NCBI GenBank assembly: GCA_949316235.1
Contig: OX438754.1
Coordinates: 4,449,501-4,513,500 of the forward strand
Reading direction: 5' to 3'
Origin: Oegoconia quadripuncta
Lineage: Eukaryota > Arthropoda > Insecta > Lepidoptera > Autostichidae
DNA: 64,000 nt
Under the pieces are notes generated by a model that searched no databases, was not told the origin of the DNA, and saw only the letters and a list, made by a program, of their open reading frames with translations. The position numbers were made by a program, and so were the translations under genes. Position 1 is the first letter of the stretch. The number at the start of each line of letters is the position of its first letter. Positions 22,848 to 34,971 of this stretch are shown here, one piece after another.

Positions 22848-24489
22848 CAATGTGTCCCGGAGAGAAGTGACCAGCGGGCGTAGTTTGAAAATTTATACAA
22901 AATTATCGATAAATCATTTAAATTTAGAGACCTAACTGCTTTTGTTTTTTAAAAATTGTTAATCCTTTTTTTTTAATAGACATGTCTGACCTTCTGCACT
23001 ATTTTAGTCATAATTTCTTTGTTTTTACGTCTTTCCCAATTCTTTTTTTTTAAATTCAGTGCTGTTATTATTATTCATCAAATTAAGTTATGAAAATTAT
23101 CCCAAAACAAATAAATAATTTATTAAAAAAGAAATAAACTTAAAATTCGACCAACAAAACTGTATTTCTTTAAGTTTAAAAATAAAAAAACGAAAAATGT
23201 CCCTATAACATCATGTTTTTTTTTAATTATTATGATACTACATGATATTCTCTAAAATATCCTCGAACAATGTTTTTAGTTATTTCAAATAAATGTGAAC
23301 GTACGAGACATTGAAATTGACCTTTTATGCTCCAGTAACTAGATAGAGATAAGTTTAAAAAAATGAAAGTAATGTTTTAAGCAGTTTATTTGCACATTTA
23401 AGTGTTTTGTTATTACAATGAATCATTTTGATTTTAACATGATAGTTTAATAATAAATAAAAGATACTTAATTTGTTAAAATGGTTGTTTATTAAGAAAA
23501 ATCAGGTAATTAATTAATTATGTTTCGTTACGTGAATTCATCAATGAAAATTATCCAAGATGGATTGGCAGAGGCGGTCCAATAGCATGGCCCCCGAGGT
23601 CACCAGACTTGACGCCTCTTGATTATTATTTCTGGGGCTACATGAAGCAAAAAGTTTATGCTGTGCCAATAATTTCAAGAGACCAGCTGAAACAGAGAAT
23701 CGATGCTGCTGCCGCAGAAATAGCGCAGAATCATGCAGAAATAAGGCGAACTACACTAAGGATGTCATTTAGGGCCCTGGCCTGCATAACCGCTGACGGC
23801 GGTCATTTTGAAAACATAATTAATTAATTACCTGATTTTTCTTAATAAACAACCATTTTAACAAATTAAGTATCTTTTATTTATTATTAAACTATCATGT
23901 TAAAATCAAAATGATTCATTGTAATAACAAAACACTTAAATGTGCAAATAAACTGCTTAAAACTTTACTTTCATTTTTTTAAACTTATCTCTATCTAGTT
24001 ACTGGAGCATAAAAGGTCAATTTCAATGTCTCGTACGTTCACATTTATTTGAAATAACTAAAAACATTGTTCGAGGATATTTTAGAGAATATCATGTAGT
24101 ATCATAATAATTAAAAAAAAACATGATGTTATAGGGACATTTTTCGTTTTTTTATTTTTAAACTTAAAGAAATACAGTTTTGTTGGTCGAATTTTAAGTT
24201 TATTTCTTTTTTAATAAATTATTTATTTGTTTTGGGATAATTTTCATAACTTAATTTGATGAATAATAATAACAGCACTGAATTAAAAAAAAAAGAATTG
24301 GGAAAGACGTAAAAACAAAGAAATTATGACTAAAATAGTGCAGAAGGTCAGACATGTCTATTAAAAAAAAAGGATTAACAATTTTTAAAAAACAAAAGCA
24401 GTTAGGTCTCTAAATTTAAATGATTTATCGATAATTTTGTATAAATTTTCAAACTACGCCCGCTGGTCACTTCTCTCCGGGACACATTG
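22848..24489. mobile_element. Tc1/mariner-type element with 675-bp inverted arms
   Basis: The sequence beginning CAATGTGTCCCGGAGAGAAG at 22848 is mirrored by the end at 24489, and the flanking dinucleotides on both sides are TA (22846-22847, 24490-24491), as expected of a TA-targeting element. The left arm 22848-23522 and right arm 23815-24489 are equal in length and nearly identical as reverse complements, leaving a loop of about 290 bp. The loop encodes only the end of a transposase. It looks like an internally deleted, non-autonomous derivative. Confidence 0.85.
23534..23827 (+). pseudogene. transposase C-terminal remnant
   Basis: The frame from about 23534 reads P-R-W-I-G-R-G-G-P, W-P-P-R-S-P-D-L-T-P-L-D-Y and F-W-G-Y, the region around the last catalytic acid of IS630/Tc1/mariner-superfamily transposases. 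It continues to a stop at 23825-23827. The first two catalytic residues and the DNA-binding part are absent, so this cannot be functional. It lies in the loop between the inverted arms and identifies the parent family. Confidence 0.8.
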
Positions 24490-25732
24490 TATAATAAATT
24501 TTTTGGTCCCATTACTAAAACCCACTTCTAAGTTTTAGTTCCACTATAAACAATACCTAATGTATAAGCTTCATTAATCACCACACCTTGTATTTGTGGG
24601 CCTTTCCCAGTGTAACATTATTGGGTATATTCCAAAATGGCCACGCTGAGTTCGTACACTGATGTGTCAGTTCGTACACGACGCCAGTGAAAGGCCAGTC
24701 ACTGAGCTGATTCGCGTACTGGATTTGTGTAGCCTCCATCCAGAGCACATTACAGTCTCAGAATGTCTACTTGTTACATCGCTTCGAATAGTAAAATCTT
24801 ATGCATATTATGTTAAATTTACAAACTATTATGTGTAAACATCGCATCTATCAAATAATAGCATATGAAATAATGTAACAAGAAATTAGCTTAGCGATGG
24901 AAAGTGTACCCATTTGCTTTAAATAACAGTTAATCACTCAAACAAAAGAATAGGCGCTTAACCCTTAATTACTCGGGCGGGGTTCATTTGGATCCCAGTG
25001 CAGATTCAACATTATGTCATTCCTTGAATTTTGCAACTATCTTCTTTACGCGCCTAGTAGCTTTCTAAAACGCTCATTACTTCATAATTATCTTGCGTGC
25101 GTGTACCAGTTACGTTGTTGTTTGCGTCTGGGGTTCATACGGAGTGCGAGCACTTCCGTGACTTTTCCGGATGTGCGATTTTTGTTGGCCCATTGCAAAA
25201 TCATATGAAGCGAAGTAGGAAATTGAGAGACCTGAATCTTCTACGACACCCCCTTCATCAATTTCCAAAGGCGATGGTATATTTTGTCCAAGATCTATAG
25301 ACGTGATAATAAAATCACGATGCGCTAAATTTGTAATGACCATTTGAAAATGCTTTGTACTGATGGTCTACAAAAAAATTTTGCTTCTAAATTGTAACGT
25401 GTGACGTTAACTTATTGATAATTTTAAGTCCTATATATAGTCGCTACGTGTTGTTGATTTAACAGATTCCAAAATAAAAAAATCTAATAAAACTTGTAGT
25501 ACAAGTGGCTTCACTTTGATTTTGAAAATGGGGTCCGTAAGAACCCCACCGAGCATCTATGTGAGTTTTTAGGTGCGAATAATTTAAGGTTAACGTACCT
25601 GAATACACAGTATTAACAACAACCAGCCCAAATCGGGAGGTCAGAAACATCACAAACACAAGCGCTTATATAAATAGGAGTCCAAACATCGATGGCTAGA
25701 CAATATAACCAAATAACATTTTATGTCACCAG
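24490..25732. other. spacer, no gene seen
   Basis: Several overlapping short ORFs on both strands (25014-25659) have no recognisable motif. No gene supported. Confidence 0.45.
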
Positions 25733-25980
25733 GAAAAGATGAAAAGATAGTAGGTGGAATCTTTGCTGCTGAATCGGGTAAGAAAGTTCTAATCTTCAAA
25801 AATTACGTATATAACGAAGAGTGTGCCACAGCAGTTGCCAATGTCGTCAAGTGGAAGTGCGCCGATAGCGACTGTCCTGCTTACATTATGATAAAAGACT
25901 ACAATCAAATGATTACACAAAAAACTAAACATAACCATGGGCATGCGACCACGTTGAACTTCTACAATGTGTTAAAATAA
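25733..25980 (+). CDS. mod(mdg4): FLYWCH zinc-finger cassette 10, divergent
   Basis: An 82-residue cassette with a TTTTATGTCACCAG acceptor ending at 25732. The N-terminus is longer and more charged than in the other cassettes (G-K-D-E-K-I-V-G-G-I-F), pushing the finger down by about eight residues. Finger: L-I-F-K-N-Y-V-Y core (20-27), W41-K-C43, C48, H67-N-H69 (C-x4-C-x18-H-x-H). The tail lacks the usual G-x-Y ending and stops after N-V-L-K. Ligands are complete, so I consider it functional but an outlier. Confidence 0.8.
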
Positions 25981-27472
25981 TACTAAATATAATGTTAGTT
26001 TTAAGAGAGTTTATCCCGTCCAGTTGCGACATTGGATAAATAAGTAGAGTTATCGCTGACCTGCACTCGAGAAACCTAAAAGCAAATTTTAAGTAATACC
26101 TAAATACCTTTGAAGGGCGTTATTTTCCAGAATTCACAAATATGAAAAAAGTGGTCGTGTTTATCAATTTTAAATTCTCGAAAATATCCGTATATAAAGC
26201 TAATTAGGTATTATTTATAATAAGCTTTAAGCCTTTCGAGTGCAGATCAGAGCAGAGAGATATTTTAGATTTACGCTGTATTTAAAAATAAATCTTAATT
26301 TATGTAATGGGGGCGCCACTGGACGTATTAAGTACACTTAAGTTACAAAAGGGCAGGAATGGAGACGTGGGTAGAAAATAAAATTTAAAAAATGTTTCAA
26401 TCGACGTGACGTCGATGAACTTGTACAGTTAAGTACTAATGTTACAGGCTGTAAGCCACTGCTGAAATGTAGTATTTTTATTTTTATTTATTAAAGAAAC
26501 CAACAGCGTTACAGATGTGTATAAACTATTATAGTATACATTTTTCGTGTCTTTTTTTATTTTATTTTTTTGAAGTTTAAGCTACATACTTAGTTAAGAA
26601 CCACGTAATGGGTAATTTTAATAATAGAGTAGGATATATTGTTTACAAAAACTGTCGCTAATGAACTTATTTAAAAGAAGTTACGGGGCCCTTCTTTTTG
26701 TTATCTCTTTTTAGGGTTCAGTAGTCAACAAGGAACGCATAGTTTCACCGTGTCCGTCTGTCTGTCCGCCGTTTAGGTCAGAGGCTCTTAGTACTATAAA
26801 GCTGTAATTTAAGCACCCTTCTACGTCCGCATATTGTGACGTGCAATTTCGGAACCCTACACTGCACGTGGCCCTACACGCAATGGACCGGTTTTTTAGT
26901 ATGTTTTTATTAATATCTTTTATACTCCTCTACTGTAAAATAATATGAATAGTTTATCACCTACAGATACTTTTGAGATTTATTATGATCTTAGATTTAC
27001 TTGTTATGTAGGCAAAATTCATATATTTTGGCTGTACTATTTAACAAAGAGTAAATTCATTTATAATTTTAGTATTTATGTTTTTATTTCTAGGTGTTGT
27101 AATTTTTTCAATAATAAATAGTGGTTGACCTAATTTTGATTTAAATTAAATAATCCCATTAAAAAGCTTCAATTAACATAAAATACATCCATATGCTCAC
27201 GCCTGTTTCCCGTTGGGGTAGGCAGAAACTATGGATTTCCACTTACAACGATCTTGACATACTACTGTTCTACAACTCTCATCAAATGCTTCATACACGC
27301 TCGTCGGCTAGTGATTGACCGCACCTTGTAGAATTAACGTTGAATTAAGATGTTGATAATATTCAATTTTGGACACGTAACGAGCTGCCAAAGAGAGGTA
27401 TTGTTTTTAATATTGACCACAGATTCACATGTGATAGCTGAAGATAAAGTACCTCATCCCAGTAACCCTATA
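25981..27472. other. spacer with dispersed-repeat fragments
   Basis: At about 26710-26790 a GGGTTCAGTAGTCAACAAGG segment followed by TCTGTCTGTCCGCC resembles a common insect dispersed repeat, with a partial inverted copy near 33385. No gene seen. Confidence 0.45.
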
Positions 27473-27640
27473 CAGGGTGGATTTGAATTCGTGTAATTTC
27501 CATTAACTTATGACGCAGCTCTTGATTACGAACAACTTTGCCAAAGAGATCATAATGCCGAAATATTGGTCCGTTACAAACAGTAGTAGCCTGGCGTAAA
27601 GACAAGTGAGTCAAGCGAAGCAGTAATGATGTCGGTAGAT
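27473..27640. repeat. MITE, one-ended copy
   Basis: Begins with TA then CAGGGTGGATTTGAATTCGT and shares its first 80 or so bases with the complete MITE at 52216-52471. The opposite terminus is not recognisable. Confidence 0.6.
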
Positions 27641-27762
27641 CAGTTAACAACGCCATATATTGTTTTTTAAAGAACTTAGACTCGAGTGTTCATAGGATTG
27701 TAGACTTTAAGTTATCCATGCAATTAAGTGGTCGGGTGTACAATTGAATATTCAAATTATAG

Positions 27763-28025
27763 ATTTCAGAATACTGGTGGTTATGTCGAATGACGAACTG
27801 GACGCTGTCGATATGTCAAAAAAACACACGTTAACCAAGAAATATGTTAGGACAAAAGAAAAGAGAAGAAGGTGCCGACAATGCTACAAGGATAACGCTG
27901 CAATCATGGGTGCAAGATTGGCCCAAAGTAAAACACGAAGAGTTACCACTTGCTGCAAAATTTGCCCAAGCGAACCCTTTCTTTGTGTACCGTGTTTTAA
28001 TAAAACTCACTCATATTGTTATTAG
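27763..28025 (+). CDS. piggyBac-type cysteine-rich-domain cassette 11
   Basis: An 87-residue exon. The acceptor TTCAAATTATAG (ends 27762) gives exactly the array's splice phase; the later TTTCAG (27769) does not. No FLYWCH core is present. Instead there are basic residues (30-37) and a cross-brace: C38-x2-C41-x23-C65-x2-C68-x6-C75-x2-C78-x4-H83-x2-C86. This, with the F-L-C-V-P-C-F-N-K-T-H segment, resembles the C-terminal zinc domain that lets piggyBac transposases bind their terminal repeats. No DDD transposase domain lies upstream, so this is not a normal piggyBac gene end. I infer a captured DNA-binding cassette. An alternative is another RING/PHD-like finger of independent origin. Confidence 0.65.
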
Positions 28026-28664
28026 TTTATAGAATGAGGTCTTCTGATACAGGTATTACTATACTTACAAGGAGACCTCAACTACTCATTTATTTAAATT
28101 GATATTTTACTGAAAATAAATAATTTTGAATTTTTGAATTTTGAATAGAATGTCAATGGGAATGTAAAGGGTCAAATCCAAATAGGTTTTTAATTAAGTA
28201 AATTTGCTGTTGAATCAAAGTTTGTTTGTATCTATATCAAAAGTGTCATAAGTGGCCGACACACGTGTGCAAGTGTGGATAGCAATTTTTATCCGACCCA
28301 TAAGATTTTGCTGCTAATTGTTGTTATTTTGAGACACGATGCCACGCCAGGCGCCGAGACCCAAGCAACTTACACGATTGCCTGGCAGCCGCCCTCCATC
28401 TGCCAATACATATATATGTATTATAGTAATATAGCATGAATGTATACATATATATTCCAATTCTATGTACCTATAGGATACTTTCTTTGGCGATGTCTGA
28501 GGTGCTGTTGACACGTACTTGAGCGGTTGTTAAATTTGGACGTTGTGGGCACCATCCAAGCGTTACAATTATGTTTTTCATCATTAATACCATTCGAGAA
28601 AAGTGGTATATACAGACAGACGTATGTACACAGTGGATACTATAAAGGTTCTTTTGCTTTTAAG
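28026..28664. other. spacer between the two cross-brace cassettes
   Basis: A possible AATAAA (about 28116) follows cassette 11. No other feature is recognised in the rest. Confidence 0.4.
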
Positions 28665-28903
28665 GTTATGAACTTGCAGTCGACGAAAGACCAAAAAGGC
28701 TAGTACACACATTAGCCAAGAAAGCTGGTACGGCAAGAATAAACAGAAGAAACTGCCAACAATGTTATAGGGATAACGCCGTAATCATGGGCCCAAAAAT
28801 GGCCAAAAATAGGACACAAAAAGTTGTTACTTACTGCGAAGTTTGCCCAAAGAATCCCTTTCTTTGTATACCGTGTTTTAATAAAACTCACTCATCTCAC
28901 TGA
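28665..28903 (+). CDS. piggyBac-type cysteine-rich-domain cassette 12
   Basis: A 79-residue exon directly downstream of, and paralogous to, the previous cassette. The acceptor CTTTTGCTTTTAAG ends at 28664 in the shared phase, and there is no ATG near the 5' end, consistent with use only as a spliced 3' exon. Ligands: C31-x2-C34-x23-C58-x2-C61-x6-C68-x2-C71-x4-H76-x2-H79. Spacing is identical to cassette 11, with the last ligand His instead of Cys. Both share C-Y-x-D-N-A-x-I-M-G and P-F-L-C-x-P-C-F-N-K-T-H-S. The N-terminal 25 residues differ strongly. Conservation of every metal ligand alongside a diverged N-terminus argues for selection after duplication. Confidence 0.65.
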
Positions 28904-29094
28904 ATATTAAGACGTCACTTCATCGGTCCGCAGGGGTTTATTTTTTGGCTAATAATATCCTAGATATATTCTAATCCATTTCAAACTAACGCATCTATTT
29001 CTTATTCTTAACTGCAAGTAATAGGCGAAGCCCGGGCAAGACGAATATATAAAGGGAAAGGCTAAAAAGCACTAAAATTTCTAATCAACAAGTC

Positions 29095-29144
29095 TTTTTA
29101 TTATTAACTTGTACTTTAACTAAAATACAAGTTAATAATAAAAA
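29095..29144. repeat. perfect 19-bp stem hairpin
   Basis: TTTTTATTATTAACTTGTA (29095-29113) is mirrored by TACAAGTTAATAATAAAAA (29126-29144) across a 12-nt loop. It sits downstream of cassette 12 and may be the end of a small repeat. Confidence 0.7.
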
Positions 29145-29219
29145 ACATTGGAAAAATACTAGTAAAAACTTTGAAACTTTTTGTTTTTTTATGTGTTTTG
29201 CTGGGGCCTGCTAACTCAC

Positions 29220-29940
29220 CTATTCAAAAGACAAAGCGTCACTTAAACGGAAAACATCCATTGTCAACGGAGTATTAGTCATTGTACATGAGGCTCCATT
29301 TATACTATTGGGGACAACCATAGTTGACAGAGCATTATTAGTATTCGATGTTGCGACATTGACAGGGTGGTCAGACACTGTTGGCAAAGCAGCAGTAGTG
29401 TTAGATGATGCGTCATTTAAGGTTGGGTCAGTCATACTTGAAAGAGTAAAATCTTCATCTCCAAATACATTCGGATTATAAGGCCAAATTCCCGGTTTAT
29501 TATATCCATTTGTTGCATTCTGGACTGAAGCACTTTTGACGTAAGCTTCACCGAATAGTTTTGCCATGTCATACTGATTCACGATTCTGCCTGGGTGACT
29601 TTTTTGAAACGTGTTCAACTCTTGCTCAAAATAATTTTAACAGTCCATAAATGGTTACGTTTAGTGGTTGCATTCGGGCGGTGGTGTGTGGTGCGAATGA
29701 TAAAAATATGATGTTACTTTCTTAAGCAAACTCTAAAGCTGGATAAAGTTTGTGCGATTCATGGTTTATCAAGTAAGAGTAGCACTTTTCTGTTCTTACT
29801 TGGGTGAGCCCTTTCGGTAAAACATTGCAACCAGCTTCAAAAAGACTCCGTCGATCCAGCCGTAATCTGTGACGGTGGCTTGAGAGTCTGGCGGGGCACC
29901 ATCTAATAGTCTTTTTCGTTTGCATGCGAATATAAAAAAG
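29220..29940 (-). pseudogene. pogo/Tigger (jerky-like) transposase remnant
   Basis: On the minus strand, 29925 to about 29722 reads, with frame changes, W-L-Q-C-F-T and L-L-L-L-D, then N-H-E-S-H-K-L-Y-P, the neighbourhood of the second catalytic Asp of pogo/Tigger-type DDE transposases. After a frame-broken stretch, an open segment 29618-29220 continues with H-P-G-R-I-V-N-Q-Y-D, K-L-F-G-E-A-Y and G-I-W-P-Y-N-P, the conserved C-terminal motif of the same family. Several frameshifts and the missing N-terminal half make it non-functional. It is antisense to the cassette array. Confidence 0.8.
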
Positions 29941-31203
29941 GTGGTATAAATGTACCTGCTGTGTTATTAATATTAATCATATTAATACTTTTGAATTTAG
30001 TTAAGACATCGACAGCACACCTATCAATGCGGACTGCTTTTCCCATCTTATCAGCCTCCTCCTTGTACCGCAAACGTGTATACCATATGGAAACTGGAAA
30101 ATCTTTAAGATGACGTCAGCCATTAGTATATATCTGACTGACTCGTGACTCGTGTTGCAATGCACTTATACTATCTGACAAAATAACTAATTATTCCGTT
30201 AATTATTCAATCCATTAAGTGACCTTTCAAAATTTGGAAAACTGCACTAGTAGCATGATAGGCGCGATAAACTTTAATGTCGGGCGATATAATATTTGTC
30301 CTTCTCATTCGCTTGAACGAAATATATAACTATCCCACTCTTACTCCTACGTCGGGCGCGACAAACGATATCATGGTACGGGGGCTGGTATATTGGGCTA
30401 TATGCTACAAAACAATGCAATGTGAGCCTCCTCGTGTACCTTGGTTTATTAATGGTAATTTAAATAAAACTTATGTTGAGCTATTTCTAAGATTTAGCTC
30501 TGGACACATTCCATTAAGAAAATTTTCATTTAGTAAGATGAAATAAATTGAATAAATTCCTCTAATTGAGAGGTTTGTCGTAAAGTAGAAGATGTTTAAA
30601 ATTTAGTGATGGAGTATGTCAAGAATGAAACTGAAGAATGAAAATGAAAGACAGTCGGTGATGAGAAACTAGGATTGAATCGAGTAGATTTTGGATCAGG
30701 GCATATATATCAGCATTGAATTCAGATGCCGCTGTGATATCGATTAGTCCTGGCTTCCTTTCAGTGACTGGACTATCTTTATAATATTTTTAATGATATT
30801 TGTAATCTAGCGTAGGGGCGATGGGGTTGACATGTAAGAACATATAAGACGACTAAATAAAATAATAATTCAAAAATAATAATAATCATGACTAAACAAT
30901 AATTTATGACTTATATTATTGATTTCTTGAATAAAATTCAAATTAAACTACCACTTCTTTATATTCTATATTTTCGATATTTTTCTGACAAATCAGACTT
31001 TTTAAGCACCATAGATAGGCAGGCTTCCATTCATCTTGAAATCAAATTAGGTATCTCCAGTTATCTGTCTGAACGGTCCATAAAGTAGGGGCTCACTGTT
31101 GTCATCCAATGCCCAAGGAAATTGAAACAGTGATTTGTTTATGCCCTGTTCGAACAAAGTCACTCGGAGTCAATTGAACCTATCACATACCAGGGTTCTA
31201 TAT
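29941..31203. other. spacer holding a dispersed repeat
   Basis: Includes the second copy (30250-30385) of the repeat at 1264-1400. Remaining ORFs are short and motif-free. Confidence 0.45.
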
Positions 31204-31331
31204 GTAATTCCATCGATATCGTCATCAGTAACGTTCTGATATATGATTGGTAGACTCATTGTTCACTCGGCAATTTGATCGTTTCTAATTGGTCAACGAG
31301 ACCAATAAAGCGATTTCGATGAAAGGTAATT
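31204..31331. repeat. small MITE, copy 2 of 2
   Basis: Diverged copy of the element at 7408-7529 (TAATTCCATCGATATCGTCA ... TTCGATGAAAGGTAATT). Its end lies only 17 bases before the cassette 13 exon, so it borders that exon's polypyrimidine tract. Confidence 0.55.
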
Positions 31332-31348
31332 CTATTTTTCTGTTCCAG

Positions 31349-31602
31349 GTCAACTGATCACTTTAACTAACGGCAGGAAGCGTATGCTCTACGACGACCA
31401 TGTGTTCTTCTTGCGCTACATTGTGCCAGCGAAAGGCAATAAGTACTGTTGCACCAGATTCCCCAGGTGTAAGGCCCATTTATTCGTCGACGACGGTTTA
31501 CGAGTAGTCCATAATTTTGCAGACCACAACCATCCGAGATACGGTTTAATAAAGACCGAAGATGGCACATACATCAAGTGCAAATGGTTCCACAAATCCT
31601 AG
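31349..31602 (+). CDS. mod(mdg4): FLYWCH zinc-finger cassette 13
   Basis: An 84-residue cassette after a strong acceptor TATTTTTCTGTTCCAG (ends 31348). It starts G-Q-L-I-T-L-T-N-G, very like cassette 2. Finger: M-L-Y-D-D-H-V-F-F core (13-21), Y33-C-C35, C41, H60-N-H62 (C-x5-C-x18-H-x-H). The tail is longer than usual: after G-T-Y-I-K-C it continues K-W-F-H-K-S. The F-P-R-C-K-A segment is shared with cassettes 15 and 19. An AATAAA at about 31661 is a plausible poly(A) signal. Confidence 0.86.
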
Positions 31603-33439
31603 TTTACCTTTATTTTAAGAACATGTATACTTTGAAGATGCATTTGATGGTACATGCAATAAAATAATACACTTTTTTATATGTACCGTAAAATTACGTA
31701 TAGTGGAAGCAGTGTTTACCTGTATTGTAAATTATTGTTACGTTTAAGTAGTGTTAAGAAATATTGTGCACTAATAATGTATTAGCGTAAACAATGGTTA
31801 GTGAACCTAAATAAATAAAAGATAATCCTTAATATAGCACAAAAAGAACGATATGATCTATATTTTTCGATAAAAAAAAATACACGGGTTATCAAACAGG
31901 TACAAACGCTGACATGGTCCGCGAGTCTTTCATGTCAACATTTGTGATTATATTCGATATACTTACTCACCGACATAATATAAGTAAGTGCGTCAAGTTG
32001 TATGACAACCAAGCAGGTTTGAGATGGAAATTGTACATCCCAGGTAAATTTCGGGCCAAGCCTATTCATGGACACTCCGCTGCGCGCCCTTGCCCTCCTC
32101 TCATCCCAACATGCTGTATGTAAACTTTTGCAATGGGATTTGGCGCTAAGGGTACTGAAGGTAACTTGCTAGTCTAATACCTTTTGTTAATGACAAATGA
32201 AGTTCTACTGACCTGTCGGGCGTTACTTATCAACTGCTAATATTAAAATCGTCGATTCGCCGAAGTAATATTTATAACAAATTATCAATGTGGGCTTCTT
32301 AAAAAAATGCTTCCTTTGACGATCTTTACTTAATCGTTAAGTGGTGGTACTTTTTATACAAGTTTGGTGATTTGCGATAAATATTAATTTGCGAATAATG
32401 CGAATTGGTCAAACCTAATAACTTCCCGTGACTTAGGGCGCTTGGCTCTACATCGATCTCATAACTTTTAATGAGTGAATCGATTTCAAATCTTTTCTTC
32501 ACAAGTGCATGAAATGTTTTTTGATGCGATAGTCCCAATTTCAATAATTGTAACGTTCATTTTTCTTGTCGGCATTAGTAACACGCTGTATTTTAATTTG
32601 TTGGTACCTCAATATTGGTTATCGTTTTGAAATGTATATATTTATTGGATCCTGTAACTGTGCCTAATTGGTAAAACTCAGCATAACAATCAGCATTAGG
32701 TAGGTACATCATTTTGTCATTTCCTACATATCCTGTAGTTTAAATATAATTCATATTTGTTTAAATGCTCAAAACGCGTCTAAATGTTGAAAATGTCTAA
32801 GACCTTACGTAAATTGCATTTATATTATTATATTGAACGTAATGTAAGTATTGTCCGTTTTAAAATTTGCAAAAAAAGGTGCATATTTTACATTTTACAT
32901 ATAAATACATATTATTAATTGATAATGAGAAACTAGATTCGATATGTGACATAATAAACATAACAGAAATACTGTATATATTTACTTAGAATTAAATGTC
33001 ATTGTGATCAACAATAGGCAATTTTTTTTGCTGAACCGATTTTGATGAAGTCTTCCACGCGGATGAAGTCGCGGGAGGAAAACTAGTTATTTAATAATAT
33101 TATTATGTACAAGCCTATTTCATAAGGAAACATAATATCCTTGTAATTGCATGAATAAATTGAAAAATTGAATTGAAATGATTTTCTAAATAACATATAA
33201 CTATATATTGATAATTTTGGAAACTCCCAAGAAAACATGCTTATAATATGTCATCCAGATAAATCAAATCTACAGTGTTAAAAGCTAAATTCTTCGAAAA
33301 GGCTTAACGGATTTCCATTAAACATGGCTAAGAACCTGTTCCAAAGTTTAAAGTTAAATTTAAAAAAACAAGGCGAAATTATAAGTGTTCCTTGTTGACT
33401 GCGGAACTCTAAAAATGAATTTTAATTAAATCCTCAAAA
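31603..33439. other. spacer, no gene seen
   Basis: AT-rich and non-coding. Near 33035-33075 a GCGGATGAAGTCGCGGG segment resembles a common lepidopteran repeat end. Confidence 0.45.
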
Positions 33440-33767
33440 TAATAATAATAATAATATCCTTAGACATACACACAGTGCCATCTAGTTCCACAGTAAGCAA
33501 CTATAGGCTTGTGTTGTGGATACCAGATGGTTGATATACTGCAAGTGATCATCTTTATCCTACGAAATAAATATTTTTGGACTTTGACTTTGACTGCATA
33601 AATACATTTTTTTTTGTAAATAAATACTTATTATAAATGAAAACATCCATAACTCGGGTACACATGTCCGTATTCATCAAACAAACATATGCCCCTAGCG
33701 AGATTCGAACCCGCAACCTTTTGGTATAGTGGTCAGAGTTGCTAACCACTACACCAAACAGGTCGTC
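33440..33767 (-). mobile_element. tRNA-derived SINE-A, full-length
   Basis: Read on the minus strand it starts with a tRNA-like head (A-box-like TGGTGTAGTGG region, B-box-like GGTTCGAATC) followed by a unique body with the CACAGTGCCATCTAGTTCC segment, ending in an ATT trinucleotide run. It is one of about ten copies in the window. An insertion of about 45 bp interrupts the body near 33546-33593. Confidence 0.75.
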
Positions 33768-34971
33768 AATACTATGATATCATCGCAATACACCCATTAG
33801 CTAAGAATCTGTCCCCTAGTTTATTCTTTAGTATAAAAAACAGCTCTCAAATCTGAGCACGCATTACAGAAATTAACAGAAGAAGGAACGGGTTTACAAT
33901 TGAGACACGTCAGACCATTGGGACTGAATACGCCCAACTGTTTAATTACAATGTCACAGGTATTGTTTATTAGTTATTGGCATATAATTGGTTATTAGTT
34001 AATGGCTATTATTTATTGGCTATTGGCATGGGTAGGTAATTTAATTTTCAATTTTTATTTTCAAAACCATCAATGCATAAAGCTTTATGTCTTGACGGTC
34101 GCGTTTGTAGCCTATTCCACATAATTACATTATTAAATTAAATAATTTTAAAAAAAAACCTTTTAGAAAATATTAAAAAAAAAACTAAATTCAAAAATGT
34201 TTTATTTCGTAAGTTAAAAGAGTAGCATTTGTAATCGTCATGACATACAATTGTCGCTCATTCGCTAGGCGTTCCCCAGAGAAGAACGAGGAAGAAACTC
34301 AGGGGTTTCACTTTTTAAATAAGTCAATACAAATACAATTATTTCATACAATTTATGATTCGACAAAAATAAAAATAAGAATACAATATATTGCCGAACG
34401 GTTCATGTCCACGCATTCTTATCATCTAGATAATCAGAAATTTTATAATAGCCTTTCGCACATAGTTTCCGTTTAATGGTTGTTTTAAATGTATTTAAAG
34501 GCAAAAATATTAGTTCCAAATAAATTTCGCATGATTTTCGAATCTCGCCAGTCGCATGTCAATGTCCGGCCGGCGCGTGCGTCGATGATGGTTTAAAAAA
34601 AAACTACCTATGCCAATAACTTCTATTTCACTTACATAATATGCCCTATTTATTTCCTTACGGTAAAAAAACTTATCCGGTATAATATTACATATACCTA
34701 CTTAGTTATAAAGTATACGTACAACACACATACAACAACAGTGTCAAACACATAACAGCCGTCCTTTTCGTCGGGGTTGAATACGGAGTGCGTTTGTGTG
34801 CGATCGCTATTACACTTTATACGCATTCTGAGTCTATAATCTGCACGTCCCCTTTACCTTTCTCCCTTGTCATGATATGCGGCCATCTCCCATCCTAACC
34901 ATATACTTCAATGACTCAAACGCTAACCCCTGGTAACCCATGAACGGTGCTTGATTCAGTTTAACTTTCAG
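33768..34971. other. spacer with repeat fragments
   Basis: Includes a LINE-like 3' fragment near 34240-34400 (related to about 9040) and the right-end fragment 34596-34683 of the MITE family at 2401-2655. No gene seen. Confidence 0.45.

Noticed and set aside
27763..27769. Alternative acceptor TTTCAG for cassette 11
   Set aside because: It has a better pyrimidine tract but gives the wrong phase for the shared donor. Transcript data would settle it.
29220..29618. Minus-strand ORF as a possible antisense cassette
   Set aside because: Its motifs match the C-terminus of pogo/Tigger transposases and broken upstream pieces of the same protein continue to 29940.
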